Shown here: positions 8,001 to 15,397 of the stretch, piece after piece | Numbering within the stretch: position 1 is the stretch's first letter | Layout: every line of letters starts with the position of its first letter | NCBI GenBank assembly: GCA_022448955.1 | Contig: JAKVCU010000069.1 | Location: 20,918-59,513, forward strand | DNA length: 38,596 bases | Reading direction: 5' to 3' | Source of the DNA: Saprospiraceae bacterium | GTDB taxonomy: Bacteria > Bacteroidota > Bacteroidia > Chitinophagales > Saprospiraceae | The notes under the pieces: model-generated | What the model was told of the DNA's origin: nothing | Seen by the model: the letters and a program-made list of their open reading frames with translations, nothing else | Databases searched by the model: none | Position numbers and translations under genes: made by a program

Positions 8001-10780
8001 GGGAGTAATAATAGATCTGTTTTAATGACCCCATCTACAACTTGCATGTTTGGATTTGCAGTATCTATAATTTGTTGTGCTGTAGTATAGCCATCACGAC
8101 TTGCTCTTAGCTCATACTTTCTGCCTGGAATGATTGAGAAATTGAAGTCATTACCTCTTGGGTTTTCTACCCTTGCCATCAGCTTTGGACCATTTGGCGT
8201 AAGCTCCCACAATTCTACTGTTGTTCCTGGTAGTGGATTGGTAAAATCGGTATCGTAGGTTGCTGCTTCTAACTTTAAACGCTCGATATTTGGTGGGAGC
8301 AATAATAACTCAGTCATTAACTTACCATCAATGATTTGTAAGTCAGGATTAGATGTATCTATGATTTGTTGTGCTGTAGTATAGCCATCACGACTTGCTC
8401 TTAGCTCATATTTTCTGCCTGGAATGATTGAGAAATTAAAGTCATTACCTCTTGGGTTTTCTACCCTTGCCATCAGCTTTGGACCATTTGGCGTAAGCTC
8501 CCACAATTCTACCGTTGTTCCTGGTAGTGGATTGGTAAAGTCGGTATCATAGGTTAAAACATCTAGCTGTATTTGCTCAATGACTGGAGGTAATAGCACC
8601 AATTCTGCAGTGACTATCCCATTTGGAACAAGTGCTGGATTAGGTATGGTCACAGTATCTTTTGCTTCTGTATATGCCGGCCGAATTCCTTTGATGACGT
8701 ATTTTTTATTAGGTAGAACATCAAATCGAGTTTCATTTGCTTGGGGATCAATTTTACTAGAGACAAATTTTAGTCCAATCGGCGTCAGTTCGAATAAATC
8801 AACATTTACCCTATTAAGAGGTATTGTAAGATCTGATTCAAAAGTACGAACTTGTAAAGCCAGAGTTGGGGCATTTGGCGGCAAGAGGAAAAGATTTCTA
8901 TCGATAAGGATGGGGTCACCTGTTTTTGGTGCAATTGGCATGACAGTAGCAGTAGCAGCTGTGTAACCCTCACGTTCTACCTGAATCAAGTATTGCTTAT
9001 TAGGCAATAGTGGAAAATGAAAATCATTTTGCCCAAGCTTAGCAGTTTGTTCCGCTATTGGCTTCAAGCCCGAAGATGTTACTTCAAATAAAGTGATGCT
9101 TGTTTGATCCAGCGGCACCCCATCAATTAAGTTGAAAGAAAATGCATTCAGCACAATGGGAGCTGTGGCTGGGGCCAAATACAAGTCTCGTTCTACTTTT
9201 AATGTATGATGGAGTTTAGGTAGCTTCATATTTATGGTATCCAGATTCACTATAAAATCTTCTCTACTTGCTCGAAGGACATAGGTTCGGTTTGGAATAA
9301 TATCCAATTGGAAAGAATTATTATCTGGATGTTTTGCATTAAGAATGGGGAGTTCTCCATTTGGCGTAAGCTCAACTAGAGCTAATTGCACACTATCTAA
9401 TGGAGAACGATCCAGAAGATTAAATGTATTTACAAGAAGATCGATTGTAATTTCATTGTCTATATAATAGATATCATTACAACATGCATCTTTGGATTCA
9501 TCCCAGAAAATAGCTAGGGAATCTGGTCTATTGGAAGAGAAGTAAGTTCTTGCTCCGTTCCAGTATTTGCTATAGTATAGATCATTATAACTACTATTGA
9601 TTGGCATGCCCAGATTCACCTTAGAAGATCTAGTTGTCGGCCAATTTCCAGCTTCGTCTCTTTCTGTATAAAAGATATCAAAACCACCAAGGTTTTGATA
9701 AGCTTCAGAGCTGAAATAAAACTTTTGCGTTGCTGTATGGAAGAAAGGTGTAGCCTCATCAAAAGGAGTATTAACTTCTTTAAAATTTTGAGGATCCTCT
9801 AAAGAACCATCCGTATTTATTCTTGAATACCAGATATCTAGGTTGGAACTATTTTTATTAGCGGATGGACGATTAGAGACGAAATATAAGCGTGTTTCTT
9901 GTGCTGTGGAGTCATATCCCACATTTGGTTGCGTACTGGTATACTTTTTGTTATTGATAACCAGCATAGTTGGTTCGCCCCATGTTCCATCAAATAATTT
10001 CTTTCTTTGATATAAATCACAACGAATTTCTGTTGGCTTTTCGTAATCACAAACAGTATAGTACACGGTCGAATAGTCTAAATTAAATGCGGTATGCGCT
10101 ACGTGTTTAGTAGGTAAGTTAAAACGATCATCTAGTACTTCTGGATCTTCATTATCGACTATTTTCATGATTTTTATAAATGGTCTTGGCGGATCTAGTG
10201 TATCTTTTTCAAAGACAAATCGGAAGGATGAAAAATAAAGAGAATCACCATGTAAAGTAGCTGCGAAATCAGAATATTGAGAATTGACCAGATCCCCTGC
10301 ATGTCGAATAGTATCTGTTGGCACCTGATTTAACATACTTAGGGCCCAGTCACAGTTTTCGACAGCCAATTTTGCCTTTCTAACAATAAGGCCTTTGTCT
10401 TTTTTATTGAGCTTTAGAAATTCTTGATAACGCTGCTTTGCCAGTTGGTACTTTCCTAAATAGCGATTGACTTCTCCACTCCAAAAATAGGCAAAGGGAT
10501 AAATATTGTTTATGTCTTTTTCGAATAAGACTTGATAGGCGCTATCTGCTTTGTGATAGGAACCGTATAATCTAGCAGATTCTGCGAAGTTGTATCTATT
10601 TCTAATATTTGTACTATCAAATTCTAGTGCAATATTATAAAATTGATAAGCAGAATAGTAGTCTTTTCTTTCAAAAGCTTCGTCAGCGGCTTTTTGCCAA
10701 GCTTTGAGGGTTTGGGCATTGAGCGTAGCACCAAGACCTGCTACAAAAAGGGCAATGAGAATGATTATCTTGTTTTTCAT
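5090..10780 (-). CDS. OmpA-family protein with TPR, PD40 and 13 tandem carboxypeptidase-regulatory-like repeats
   Basis: Encodes 1896 residues from the ATG at 10780; upstream extension would need a TTG. The start gives a clean signal peptide (MKNKIIILIALFVAGLGA, then Gln). Domain order is TPR-like helices (~25-135), a PD40/beta-propeller region with repeated YF-SNRP/YFSS motifs (~155-430), 13 tandem ~97-residue beta-rich repeats (~440-1705), and a C-terminal OmpA-type domain (~1710-1896) with GYSSPRGNTNYNDNLSERR. Known relatives in Bacteroidota couple outer-membrane machinery to peptidoglycan through the OmpA domain. The consensus repeat runs NPL-G--VEL-E-TP-G, then ENP-GNDF-F--PG-KY, then RDGY--AQ--ID. 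It is preceded by porP/sprF (58-base gap) and followed by the adhesin. The unusual length comes entirely from repeat expansion. A role as a periplasmic or cell-envelope stalk for a type IX-linked complex is inference. Confidence 0.9.
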   Translation of the reverse strand: MKNKIIILIALFVAGLGATLNAQTLKAWQKAADEAFERKDYYSAYQFYNIALEFDSTNIRNRYNFAESARLYGSYHKADSAYQVLFEKDINNIYPFAYFWSGEVNRYLGKYQLAKQRYQEFLKLNKKDKGLIVRKAKLAVENCDWALSMLNQVPTDTIRHAGDLVNSQYSDFAATLHGDSLYFSSFRFVFEKDTLDPPRPFIKIMKIVDNEDPEVLDDRFNLPTKHVAHTAFNLDYSTVYYTVCDYEKPTEIRCDLYQRKKLFDGTWGEPTMLVINNKKYTSTQPNVGYDSTAQETRLYFVSNRPSANKNSSNLDIWYSRINTDGSLEDPQNFKEVNTPFDEATPFFHTATQKFYFSSEAYQNLGGFDIFYTERDEAGNWPTTRSSKVNLGMPINSSYNDLYYSKYWNGARTYFSSNRPDSLAIFWDESKDACCNDIYYIDNEITIDLLVNTFNLLDRSPLDSVQLALVELTPNGELPILNAKHPDNNSFQLDIIPNRTYVLRASREDFIVNLDTINMKLPKLHHTLKVERDLYLAPATAPIVLNAFSFNLIDGVPLDQTSITLFEVTSSGLKPIAEQTAKLGQNDFHFPLLPNKQYLIQVEREGYTAATATVMPIAPKTGDPILIDRNLFLLPPNAPTLALQVRTFESDLTIPLNRVNVDLFELTPIGLKFVSSKIDPQANETRFDVLPNKKYVIKGIRPAYTEAKDTVTIPNPALVPNGIVTAELVLLPPVIEQIQLDVLTYDTDFTNPLPGTTVELWELTPNGPKLMARVENPRGNDFNFSIIPGRKYELRASRDGYTTAQQIIDTSNPDLQIIDGKLMTELLLLPPNIERLKLEAATYDTDFTNPLPGTTVELWELTPNGPKLMARVENPRGNDFNFSIIPGRKYELRASRDGYTTAQQIIDTANPNMQVVDGVIKTDLLLLPPNIETLALEALTFDTDITNPLEGSTVELWEMTPFGPRLVASMENPIGNDFNFSLIPGRKYELRATRDGYLAAQQTIDTTHPNLIVVDGKVSAKLLLLPPNIQTLRLEANTYDTDIANPLQGTRVDLYEIRLRGPVLIATLENTVGNDYEFPLIPGRKYQIKGIREGYTSATQNIDATQLALLPSNGVIKADLFLVPPTIESLQLEVLTFDTEVTNPLTGTNVELYELTPNGLVLKAVRENPVGNDYSFPILPNKMYRLQATRDGYITAEQTLDTRKADLAVKGLVKANLILLSPSIESLRLDALTFENELANPLAGTTVELYELTPKGLVLQATRENPTGNDYNFNLVPGKVYKVVGEKSDFKKAEQIIDTRNPSLVPKSGVIRADLLLAPPIIQTIDLDALTFDTKLEPLDGATVQLYEIRPTGLVLVATTKKDTGNDFNFPLISGRKYEVVAEREGFVYDQATIDVSLPNLVPSNGKMKVDLRLDQSIALNALTFDNSLNRPLQGTVVELWEMSPQGPRLIARIENPTGNDFNFPILPGKQYQLKATKDGYTTAQQMIDLTDPNLIPNSGNMRVDLFLNQPVPPLALKALTFNNNNSNPLNGAMVQLFEVEPIGLKLVAEFENPTGNDHIFTLLPGKKYRVRGMKKGFVEVELSVDLTKPENYNVPLLERKLIFTRPIGQTPLLEIFTYEKDTINPLPGVNIELIKYVNDQPNLQESQINVENNNYIFPIALDQKYIISATKPGFEPFIDTLTFTQLRLDPITNKIPMTLKLNPYSLDDFLPLALYFDNDRPDSRTYRKTSTKTYPESFERYYNRREAFIATFVKDMDRETAFVRTERLRNFFERDVKNGNEDLLSFTDQLIKILEGGTSITIQIKGYSSPRGNTNYNDNLSERRIDSVINHFEAYRQGILAKYLKNKQLIIEKIPLGEKTVKTKEDGIADDNSKNSIYTKLASLERRVEIIEVKAQ
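5670..9455 (-). repeat. Coding tandem repeat array, 13 units of ~294 bases
   Basis: Thirteen successive protein units can be aligned by eye. The anchors are a T(F/Y)(D/E) strand, NPL-G, VEL-E-TP-G, GNDF-F, PG(R/K)-Y, DGY and a closing LLLPPxIE linker. The linker-to-linker spacing is about 97-98 codons. Units 4-9 are most alike; units 1-3 and 13 are the most diverged, as expected if expansion occurs in the middle of the array. Boundaries are approximate. Confidence 0.85.
8061..8555 (-). repeat. Near-identical adjacent repeat pair (units 5 and 4)
   Basis: Bases 8061-8261 and 8355-8555 align over 201 bases at an offset of 294 (98 codons). I count 6 differences by eye, and all are synonymous: the 67-residue stretch from TYDTDF to QQIIDT is identical in both units. 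The flanking linkers differ. This points to recent duplication or gene conversion, with selection on the protein sequence. Confidence 0.85.
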
Positions 10781-10838
10781 AAAACCAATTTTCTCGCGAT
10801 AATGTCTAACTGAAAAATTATAGCGCCTCAAAGTGAAG

Positions 10839-11912
10839 TTAAATCAAAGGACAGATTTTGAATACTGGCAGTGGTTTCACTTTTGTAATAATATATCTGA
10901 TAGAGAATTCGATTCCACCATATTTGCTTGTTGCTACATCAAAATCAGAAATATTCCAATCGTAGGTAAATCCAAGATGGACTTCATGTCCAAAATTTGG
11001 AAGGATCGGATTGAGGAAAATTTCGCCTCCTAAGAATACAGCATCACCGAAAGCATCAAATCGATAGCCAATATTAGCCTGAACAGCTTTTTGTTTGCCT
11101 AGGCCTCTATCGAGGTAATACTTGGCACCGATTACAGCTAAAGCCTCTAGGTAGGGACCTTGAATTTGGACACTACCATTCGCCACGACATCTACGTTTT
11201 TTCCTATTTGAATTTGACTATGTATATATGGGCTCAGTCTAGTGAATAAGCTTGCTTCGTCATCTTCGTAAAAAGCTTGATCGGGTTGTGCGATATGAAA
11301 TAATGCCACACCAAAATCAACTTTAGAACGTTTTTCTAAGCGATTAACTACATTGGCATTTGTACTTTTTTGCCAGCGAAAGTTCAAGCCTGCTGAAAAA
11401 TCAAAAAATACATTTGATGTACTAGAGAAAGCTTCGCCTGTTGGCAAATTAGGATCAACGACATCTCCATTCCATTGGCGATCAAACAGTAAATCGTTCA
11501 ATTTAAAATAACGCTGATTAAAACTGAATAATGCACCAACAGTAGAATAGATATTAGAAGAAAGTTGACGGGTGTATGAGCCTGTTAACCCAAGATTAAT
11601 CGCAGTCAGCTTAGAAGTGCCTGCTTGGTCTTGATTGGCGACAATTCCTCCAGAAAAGAAACTTCTTTTAAACTTTGGAGATAAAAACTTCATATCTGCA
11701 GATGCAGAAAACGTACGGTAACTCACTGGAACTCGTTCCCACTGGCTTCTATAGTTCGTTATTAAACGAATATCACCTTGGAAAATCCCTGTTAGTGCAG
11801 GACTAATGTTAAGTGGAGCATTATAAAATTGTGAAAAATGTATATCCTGACCAGACGTTGGTGCAGCAAATAAGACACTCATTAATGTCAAGATAAAACC
11901 AATTCTGAACAT
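10839..11912 (-). CDS. PorP/SprF family type IX secretion system membrane protein
   Basis: A 357-residue protein from the ATG at 11912, which gives a compact signal peptide (MFRIGFILTLMSVLFAAPTSGQ). An in-frame ATG at 11975 would add 21 residues that fit a signal peptide less well. The mature N-terminus, DIHFSQFYNAPLNISPALTG, is the hallmark of the PorP/SprF family. The rest is amphipathic beta-strand typical of an outer-membrane barrel. SprF-type proteins are known to help export or anchor SprB-like adhesins secreted by the type IX system. Here the gene is first in a minus-strand set, 58 bases upstream of the OmpA-repeat gene and followed by the SprB-like adhesin, so a role in placing that adhesin is the natural inference. 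Confidence 0.92.
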   Translation of the reverse strand: MFRIGFILTLMSVLFAAPTSGQDIHFSQFYNAPLNISPALTGIFQGDIRLITNYRSQWERVPVSYRTFSASADMKFLSPKFKRSFFSGGIVANQDQAGTSKLTAINLGLTGSYTRQLSSNIYSTVGALFSFNQRYFKLNDLLFDRQWNGDVVDPNLPTGEAFSSTSNVFFDFSAGLNFRWQKSTNANVVNRLEKRSKVDFGVALFHIAQPDQAFYEDDEASLFTRLSPYIHSQIQIGKNVDVVANGSVQIQGPYLEALAVIGAKYYLDRGLGKQKAVQANIGYRFDAFGDAVFLGGEIFLNPILPNFGHEVHLGFTYDWNISDFDVATSKYGGIEFSIRYIITKVKPLPVFKICPLI

Positions 11913-11975
11913 TGCAGCGCATTTAAGTGCAACAGACTTCGTTGCTAGAAACTCTTGTAAAAATTTTGTTTCCAT

Positions 11976-12931
11976 ACTTATGGGTATTGCAGAAGATCAT
12001 CCAATTTGGAAACTAAACGTTTTTATGGATGCTTCTTTGTTCATGAGATTTGTGGGAAAATAAAAAAATAATACCAGATCTTCCCTACAGAACGTTCATA
12101 AAATACAGTAACAGAGCGGAATAAGTGTATTTCACTATATTTCCATCTGTTGGATTACGATCGATTTAGACTGATAAGAGATAGCTATTTATTCATTTAC
12201 CCACATAAGATAGCCGAAAGCTGGTTTTGAATACCTTTTGTCTCTCTCAAAAAACACGCTGTGGTCTTTAAATAAGTTAGTACTGAAATTCAAGGGGGAG
12301 CAAAGAGATATAAGCATTGATGAAAGTAAATTTCTTCAATTTAACTCATATCAAGGGAGTTGTTTCAAATTAAGTTTTCTCACAGCGTAAAACAAATATA
12401 TTTTACTCAATACTTAGCAAATAGTGTATAAACTAAGAATTAAACTCAAATATCTACATATTAGAACGAATAAGCAAATAATATGCTGCTTTTAATTTTT
12501 TAGATATTTTTTTGCAACCTTATTTGCAGTTATCCGTAGCTATGGGTGTATCATAAAGATTTGTAAGATTTCTAAATAAATTTGTTAGAATACTTTCTTC
12601 TTTAAAAGAAAGTGTTTAACTTGAGGCTAAGTTGACAACAATTCCCGTGTATTAAAACGAATAAGGATATAAATCCTCGTTCTAACCCATCTAATGTGCT
12701 ATCCGTTTGACTACGCTTTGAGTGGTATGGTTCAAAAGTCTCTTTTTAGAGTCTCAGACTATGCTCTATCTACTTTAACCAAACAATAATAAAAACAAGA
12801 AGAATCTATTTTCATGATTGATTCAAACTAGAAGTTGGACCCTTCTGGTATTTGAACCTTCCCGAAAATGTTTTTTCTTGATAGTTGTTTTGACGATCTA
12901 ATTATACAACCAACTTCTAAAAAGAAAAGGC
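11976..12931. other. 956-base intergenic region without a convincing gene
   Basis: This lies between the divergent porP/sprF and beta-helix genes. No frame gives a credible protein. Features seen: a 16-base direct repeat, TATTA(G/A)AACGAATAAG, at 12459-12474 and 12650-12665 (1 mismatch); an inverted repeat ACGCTGTG/CACAGCGT at 12256-12263 and 12381-12388; and a hairpin with an 11-base-pair stem (one G-U pair) and 6-base loop at 12589-12616. A TAAATTTG motif at 12577-12584 resembles the Bacteroidota -7 box, but no properly spaced -33 box accompanies it. It could hold the promoters of both neighbours or a small RNA. Confidence 0.5.
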
Positions 12932-13918
12932 GTGAAACGTACATTGACTCTAGCTGTAATGGTCTTTGTTATCGTGCAATTGCAGGCAAAGATTATTTAT
13001 GTAAAAGCTGGGAACGACGGAAATGGCAAATCATGGAAATCCGCATTAGGCCATTTACAAGATGCACTAGCTGCTGCTGAACCAAACGATGAAATTTGGG
13101 TAGCAAAAGGAGTTTATTATCCCACCACTGACGATAATCGAAATGTTTCTTTTGTAATACCTGACGAGGTAGCTGTTTATGGCGGCTTTAATGGTAGCGA
13201 AAAAGAGCTAGATGAAAGAGATTGGATGAAAAACCTGACTGTTCTTTCTGGTGCGATAGGCAAGGAAGATTTATCAGATAATTCCTTCACTGTAGTTTAT
13301 ATTAAAAACGCTAGTTCTGAAACAATACTAGATGGCTTCATTATTACTCAGGGCTATGCTAATGGATATTCGATGAAAGGTGAATTAGACCGCTGTGGCG
13401 GTGGGCTTTTTAATGATGGTTCAGAAGGTGAGTCCAGTCCAATCATAAAAAATTGTCTATTTCAAGAAAATTACGCCAGAGATGGTGGTGCTATATTCAA
13501 TTATTCTAAGTCTGGTGCAAGCGCACCCAAGGTTGAGAATTGCCAATTTATCGCTAATATAGCGGACCTAGATGGAGGTGCTATTTATAATGATGGAAGC
13601 AATGGTATTTGCTCTCCAACAATTACAAAATGCTACTTTTCCAAAAATGAAGCCACCTATGGTGCTAGTATCATGAATACTGCTTCTTATGGAAGCGTTA
13701 GATCGAAAATTTCTCACAGTTACTTCTACAAGAATATTTCTTATATCCGTGGAAGTAGTATTTATAATACAAGAGATAAAGGTGTACTTAAACCTATAAT
13801 GACTAATTGCACCATGACTGATAATGTAGACCCTGTCGGTCGTTCTAATTGTACAAATCCTAACAACAACTCTATAGAAGATAGCAATGAATTATATTTC
13901 CGCGAAATAAGCTATTAA
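12932..13918 (+). CDS. Secreted right-handed beta-helix (pectin-lyase fold) protein
   Basis: Encodes 328 residues from a GTG start; the upstream in-frame TAA at 12899 leaves no ATG alternative. A signal peptide (MKRTLTLAVMVFVIVQLQA) is followed by KIIYVKAGNDGNGKSW, the usual opening of Bacteroidota polymorphic-outer-membrane-type beta-helix proteins. Gly/Asn-rich rungs repeat after that: GGGLFNDGS, GGAIFNYS, GGAIYNDGS, each followed by P-I-NC-F. No catalytic residues of pectate lyases can be assigned, and there is no C-terminal type IX sorting domain or PKD region; the protein stops shortly after the last rung. A function in carbohydrate or surface binding is only a guess. It ends 19 bases before a strong terminator. 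Confidence 0.75.
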   Translation: MKRTLTLAVMVFVIVQLQAKIIYVKAGNDGNGKSWKSALGHLQDALAAAEPNDEIWVAKGVYYPTTDDNRNVSFVIPDEVAVYGGFNGSEKELDERDWMKNLTVLSGAIGKEDLSDNSFTVVYIKNASSETILDGFIITQGYANGYSMKGELDRCGGGLFNDGSEGESSPIIKNCLFQENYARDGGAIFNYSKSGASAPKVENCQFIANIADLDGGAIYNDGSNGICSPTITKCYFSKNEATYGASIMNTASYGSVRSKISHSYFYKNISYIRGSSIYNTRDKGVLKPIMTNCTMTDNVDPVGRSNCTNPNNNSIEDSNELYFREISY

Positions 13919-13937
13919 AATTTATTTCACACCATTT

Positions 13938-13976
13938 AAAAAAGGCTGATCAGTAATTGATCAGCCTTTTTAGTTT
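13938..13976 (+). terminator. Intrinsic terminator after the beta-helix gene
   Basis: The stem AAAAAGGCTGATCA / TGATCAGCCTTTTT (arms 13938-13952 and 13958-13971) is perfect, has a 5-base loop, and runs into a T-rich tail. The A-flank and T-tail make it potentially bidirectional. Confidence 0.9.
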
Positions 13977-14019
13977 TAGACTTATATTAGAGACTTTTAG
14001 CATTAAAAAACAATGTGGT

Positions 14020-15216
14020 ATGAAATATTTAGTTCAGCTCAGCTTTTGCCTCAGCCTTCTACTTTTAATGCAATGTAAAAATGAAGTTCCCCCAGAAGTG
14101 AATAAGAGCATTGCAAAAATCAAACAGACCTATGCTCCTGATAAACGAGTGGCATGCTTTAGTGTTGATCCACATTATGAAAATGGAAAATTGTTACTTT
14201 CTGGGGCATCCAATATTCAAGAAGCAGTAGACGCACTTGTTACAGACCTCAGTCATCAAGGTATAAAGTTTGAAAATCAGATCAATATACTTCCCGATAA
14301 AGCACTTGGTAGCAATCATTATGGAGTAGTAAGATTATCTGTTGCCAATATTCGTTCTGATGCCAAGCATTCTGGGGAGTTAGCGACTCAAGCCATGATG
14401 GGCACACCGCTAAAGGTTTACAAGCAAGAAGATAATTGGTATTGGGTACAAACGCCTGATGGTTATATCAGCTGGTTAGATGAAGGCGGCTTTCAATTAA
14501 TGAATGAACATGATTTTCAGCGTTGGATGGCCGCATCAAAAGGGGTTTATTTACCAGATTTTGGTTTTGCTTACCAAGAAGCGGATGTGAATTCTCCGAT
14601 TACTACTGACTTATTGGCTGGAAATATTTTTAAACTAAATAATAAAGAAGAAGATTTCACAGAAGTGGAATTTCCTGATGGTCGTACCGCCTTTGTTCCA
14701 TCTAACGAAATTATGGAATTTCAATCTTGGGTTACTTCTCGTGACCCAAATGTTTCGACTATTATTCAGACAGCAAAACGTTTTATGGGAAGACCATATT
14801 TATGGGGAGGTACATCAGGTAAGGGGGTGGATTGTAGTGGTTTTACTAAAACTGTATTCTTCTTGAACGGAATTCAGCTTCCTCGCGATGCCTCCCAACA
14901 AGTGCATGTAGGAAAAGAAGTAGAAACGGATACCACATTAGTGAATTTAGCAGCTGGAGATCTGTTATTTTTTGGCCGAAAGGCTACTGCAGAAAAAAAG
15001 GAGAAAATTACTCATGTTGCTTTGTATCTAGGCAATGGTCAGATAATTCATTCAGCAGGAATCGTAAAAATTGAAAGTTTAAGAAGAAGAGATGTGAATT
15101 TTGCAGAGGACCGCTTAAAGACGTTTGTCCGAGCAAAGCGCCCCTTTAACTCTATAGGTAAAAATGGAATTACAAAATTAATGGACGTTCCATTTTACAG
15201 TATCGCTAATCATTAA
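14020..15216 (+). CDS. Lipoprotein NlpC/P60 family peptidoglycan hydrolase with SH3-like domains
   Basis: Encodes 398 residues from the ATG at 14020; an upstream extension begins with TTG inside the preceding terminator and is rejected. The lipoprotein signal MKYLVQLSFCLSLLLLMQC ends in a lipobox Cys (about residue 19). Residues ~100-240 contain two SH3-like segments (VRLSVANIRSDAKHSGE... and a second before EFPDGRTAFVPS). The C-terminal NlpC/P60 domain has the catalytic triad: Cys272 in VDCSGF, His332 in ITHVALYL, and His344 in IIHSAG. Families with this layout cleave stem-peptide bonds (gamma-D-Glu-diaminopimelate) in cell-wall turnover or recycling. It faces the outer or periplasmic compartment as a lipoprotein, and stands alone between terminator-like structures. 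Confidence 0.9.
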   Translation: MKYLVQLSFCLSLLLLMQCKNEVPPEVNKSIAKIKQTYAPDKRVACFSVDPHYENGKLLLSGASNIQEAVDALVTDLSHQGIKFENQINILPDKALGSNHYGVVRLSVANIRSDAKHSGELATQAMMGTPLKVYKQEDNWYWVQTPDGYISWLDEGGFQLMNEHDFQRWMAASKGVYLPDFGFAYQEADVNSPITTDLLAGNIFKLNNKEEDFTEVEFPDGRTAFVPSNEIMEFQSWVTSRDPNVSTIIQTAKRFMGRPYLWGGTSGKGVDCSGFTKTVFFLNGIQLPRDASQQVHVGKEVETDTTLVNLAAGDLLFFGRKATAEKKEKITHVALYLGNGQIIHSAGIVKIESLRRRDVNFAEDRLKTFVRAKRPFNSIGKNGITKLMDVPFYSIANH

Positions 15217-15269
15217 TACTAGAAAGTTTTTCTGCTTTGTGCAAGCACATATACGGTACCACCAATAAT

Positions 15270-15342
15270 AAAAAGCAAAGCTAACATCGCTATTGGTTTT
15301 GATTGAATTACTCATCAATAATATATAGTTGCTTTGCTTTTT
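15270..15342. terminator. Long-loop hairpin between convergent genes, possible bidirectional terminator
   Basis: AAAAAGCAAAGC (15270-15281) pairs with GCTTTGCTTTTT (15331-15342), a 12-base stem with A- and T-runs on either side, as in a bidirectional terminator. The loop is about 49 bases, which is long. A second inverted pair, ACCAATA (15261-15267) and TATTGGT (15291-15297), interlocks with it. It lies between the NlpC gene and the PLP enzyme gene, which are convergent. Confidence 0.45.
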
Positions 15343-15397
15343 ATTCCTTTTTTATCGGTAAATTTTTGAGAAAACTCGACCATTAGGGTCTGTAGCC

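Noticed and set aside
5670-9455. Possible CRISPR-like array because of regular ~294-base periodicity
   Set aside because: The repeats are in-frame coding sequence with synonymous variation, far longer than CRISPR units, and there are no spacers or cas genes.
12815-12870. tRNA-like stretch on the minus strand (GGTTCAAATACC resembling a T-arm)
   Set aside because: No acceptor stem, D-arm or anticodon arm could be placed around it.
12868-13080. 70-codon plus-strand frame overlapping the beta-helix start
   Set aside because: It overlaps the signal peptide region of the better-supported GTG-started gene and its translation has no sensible features.
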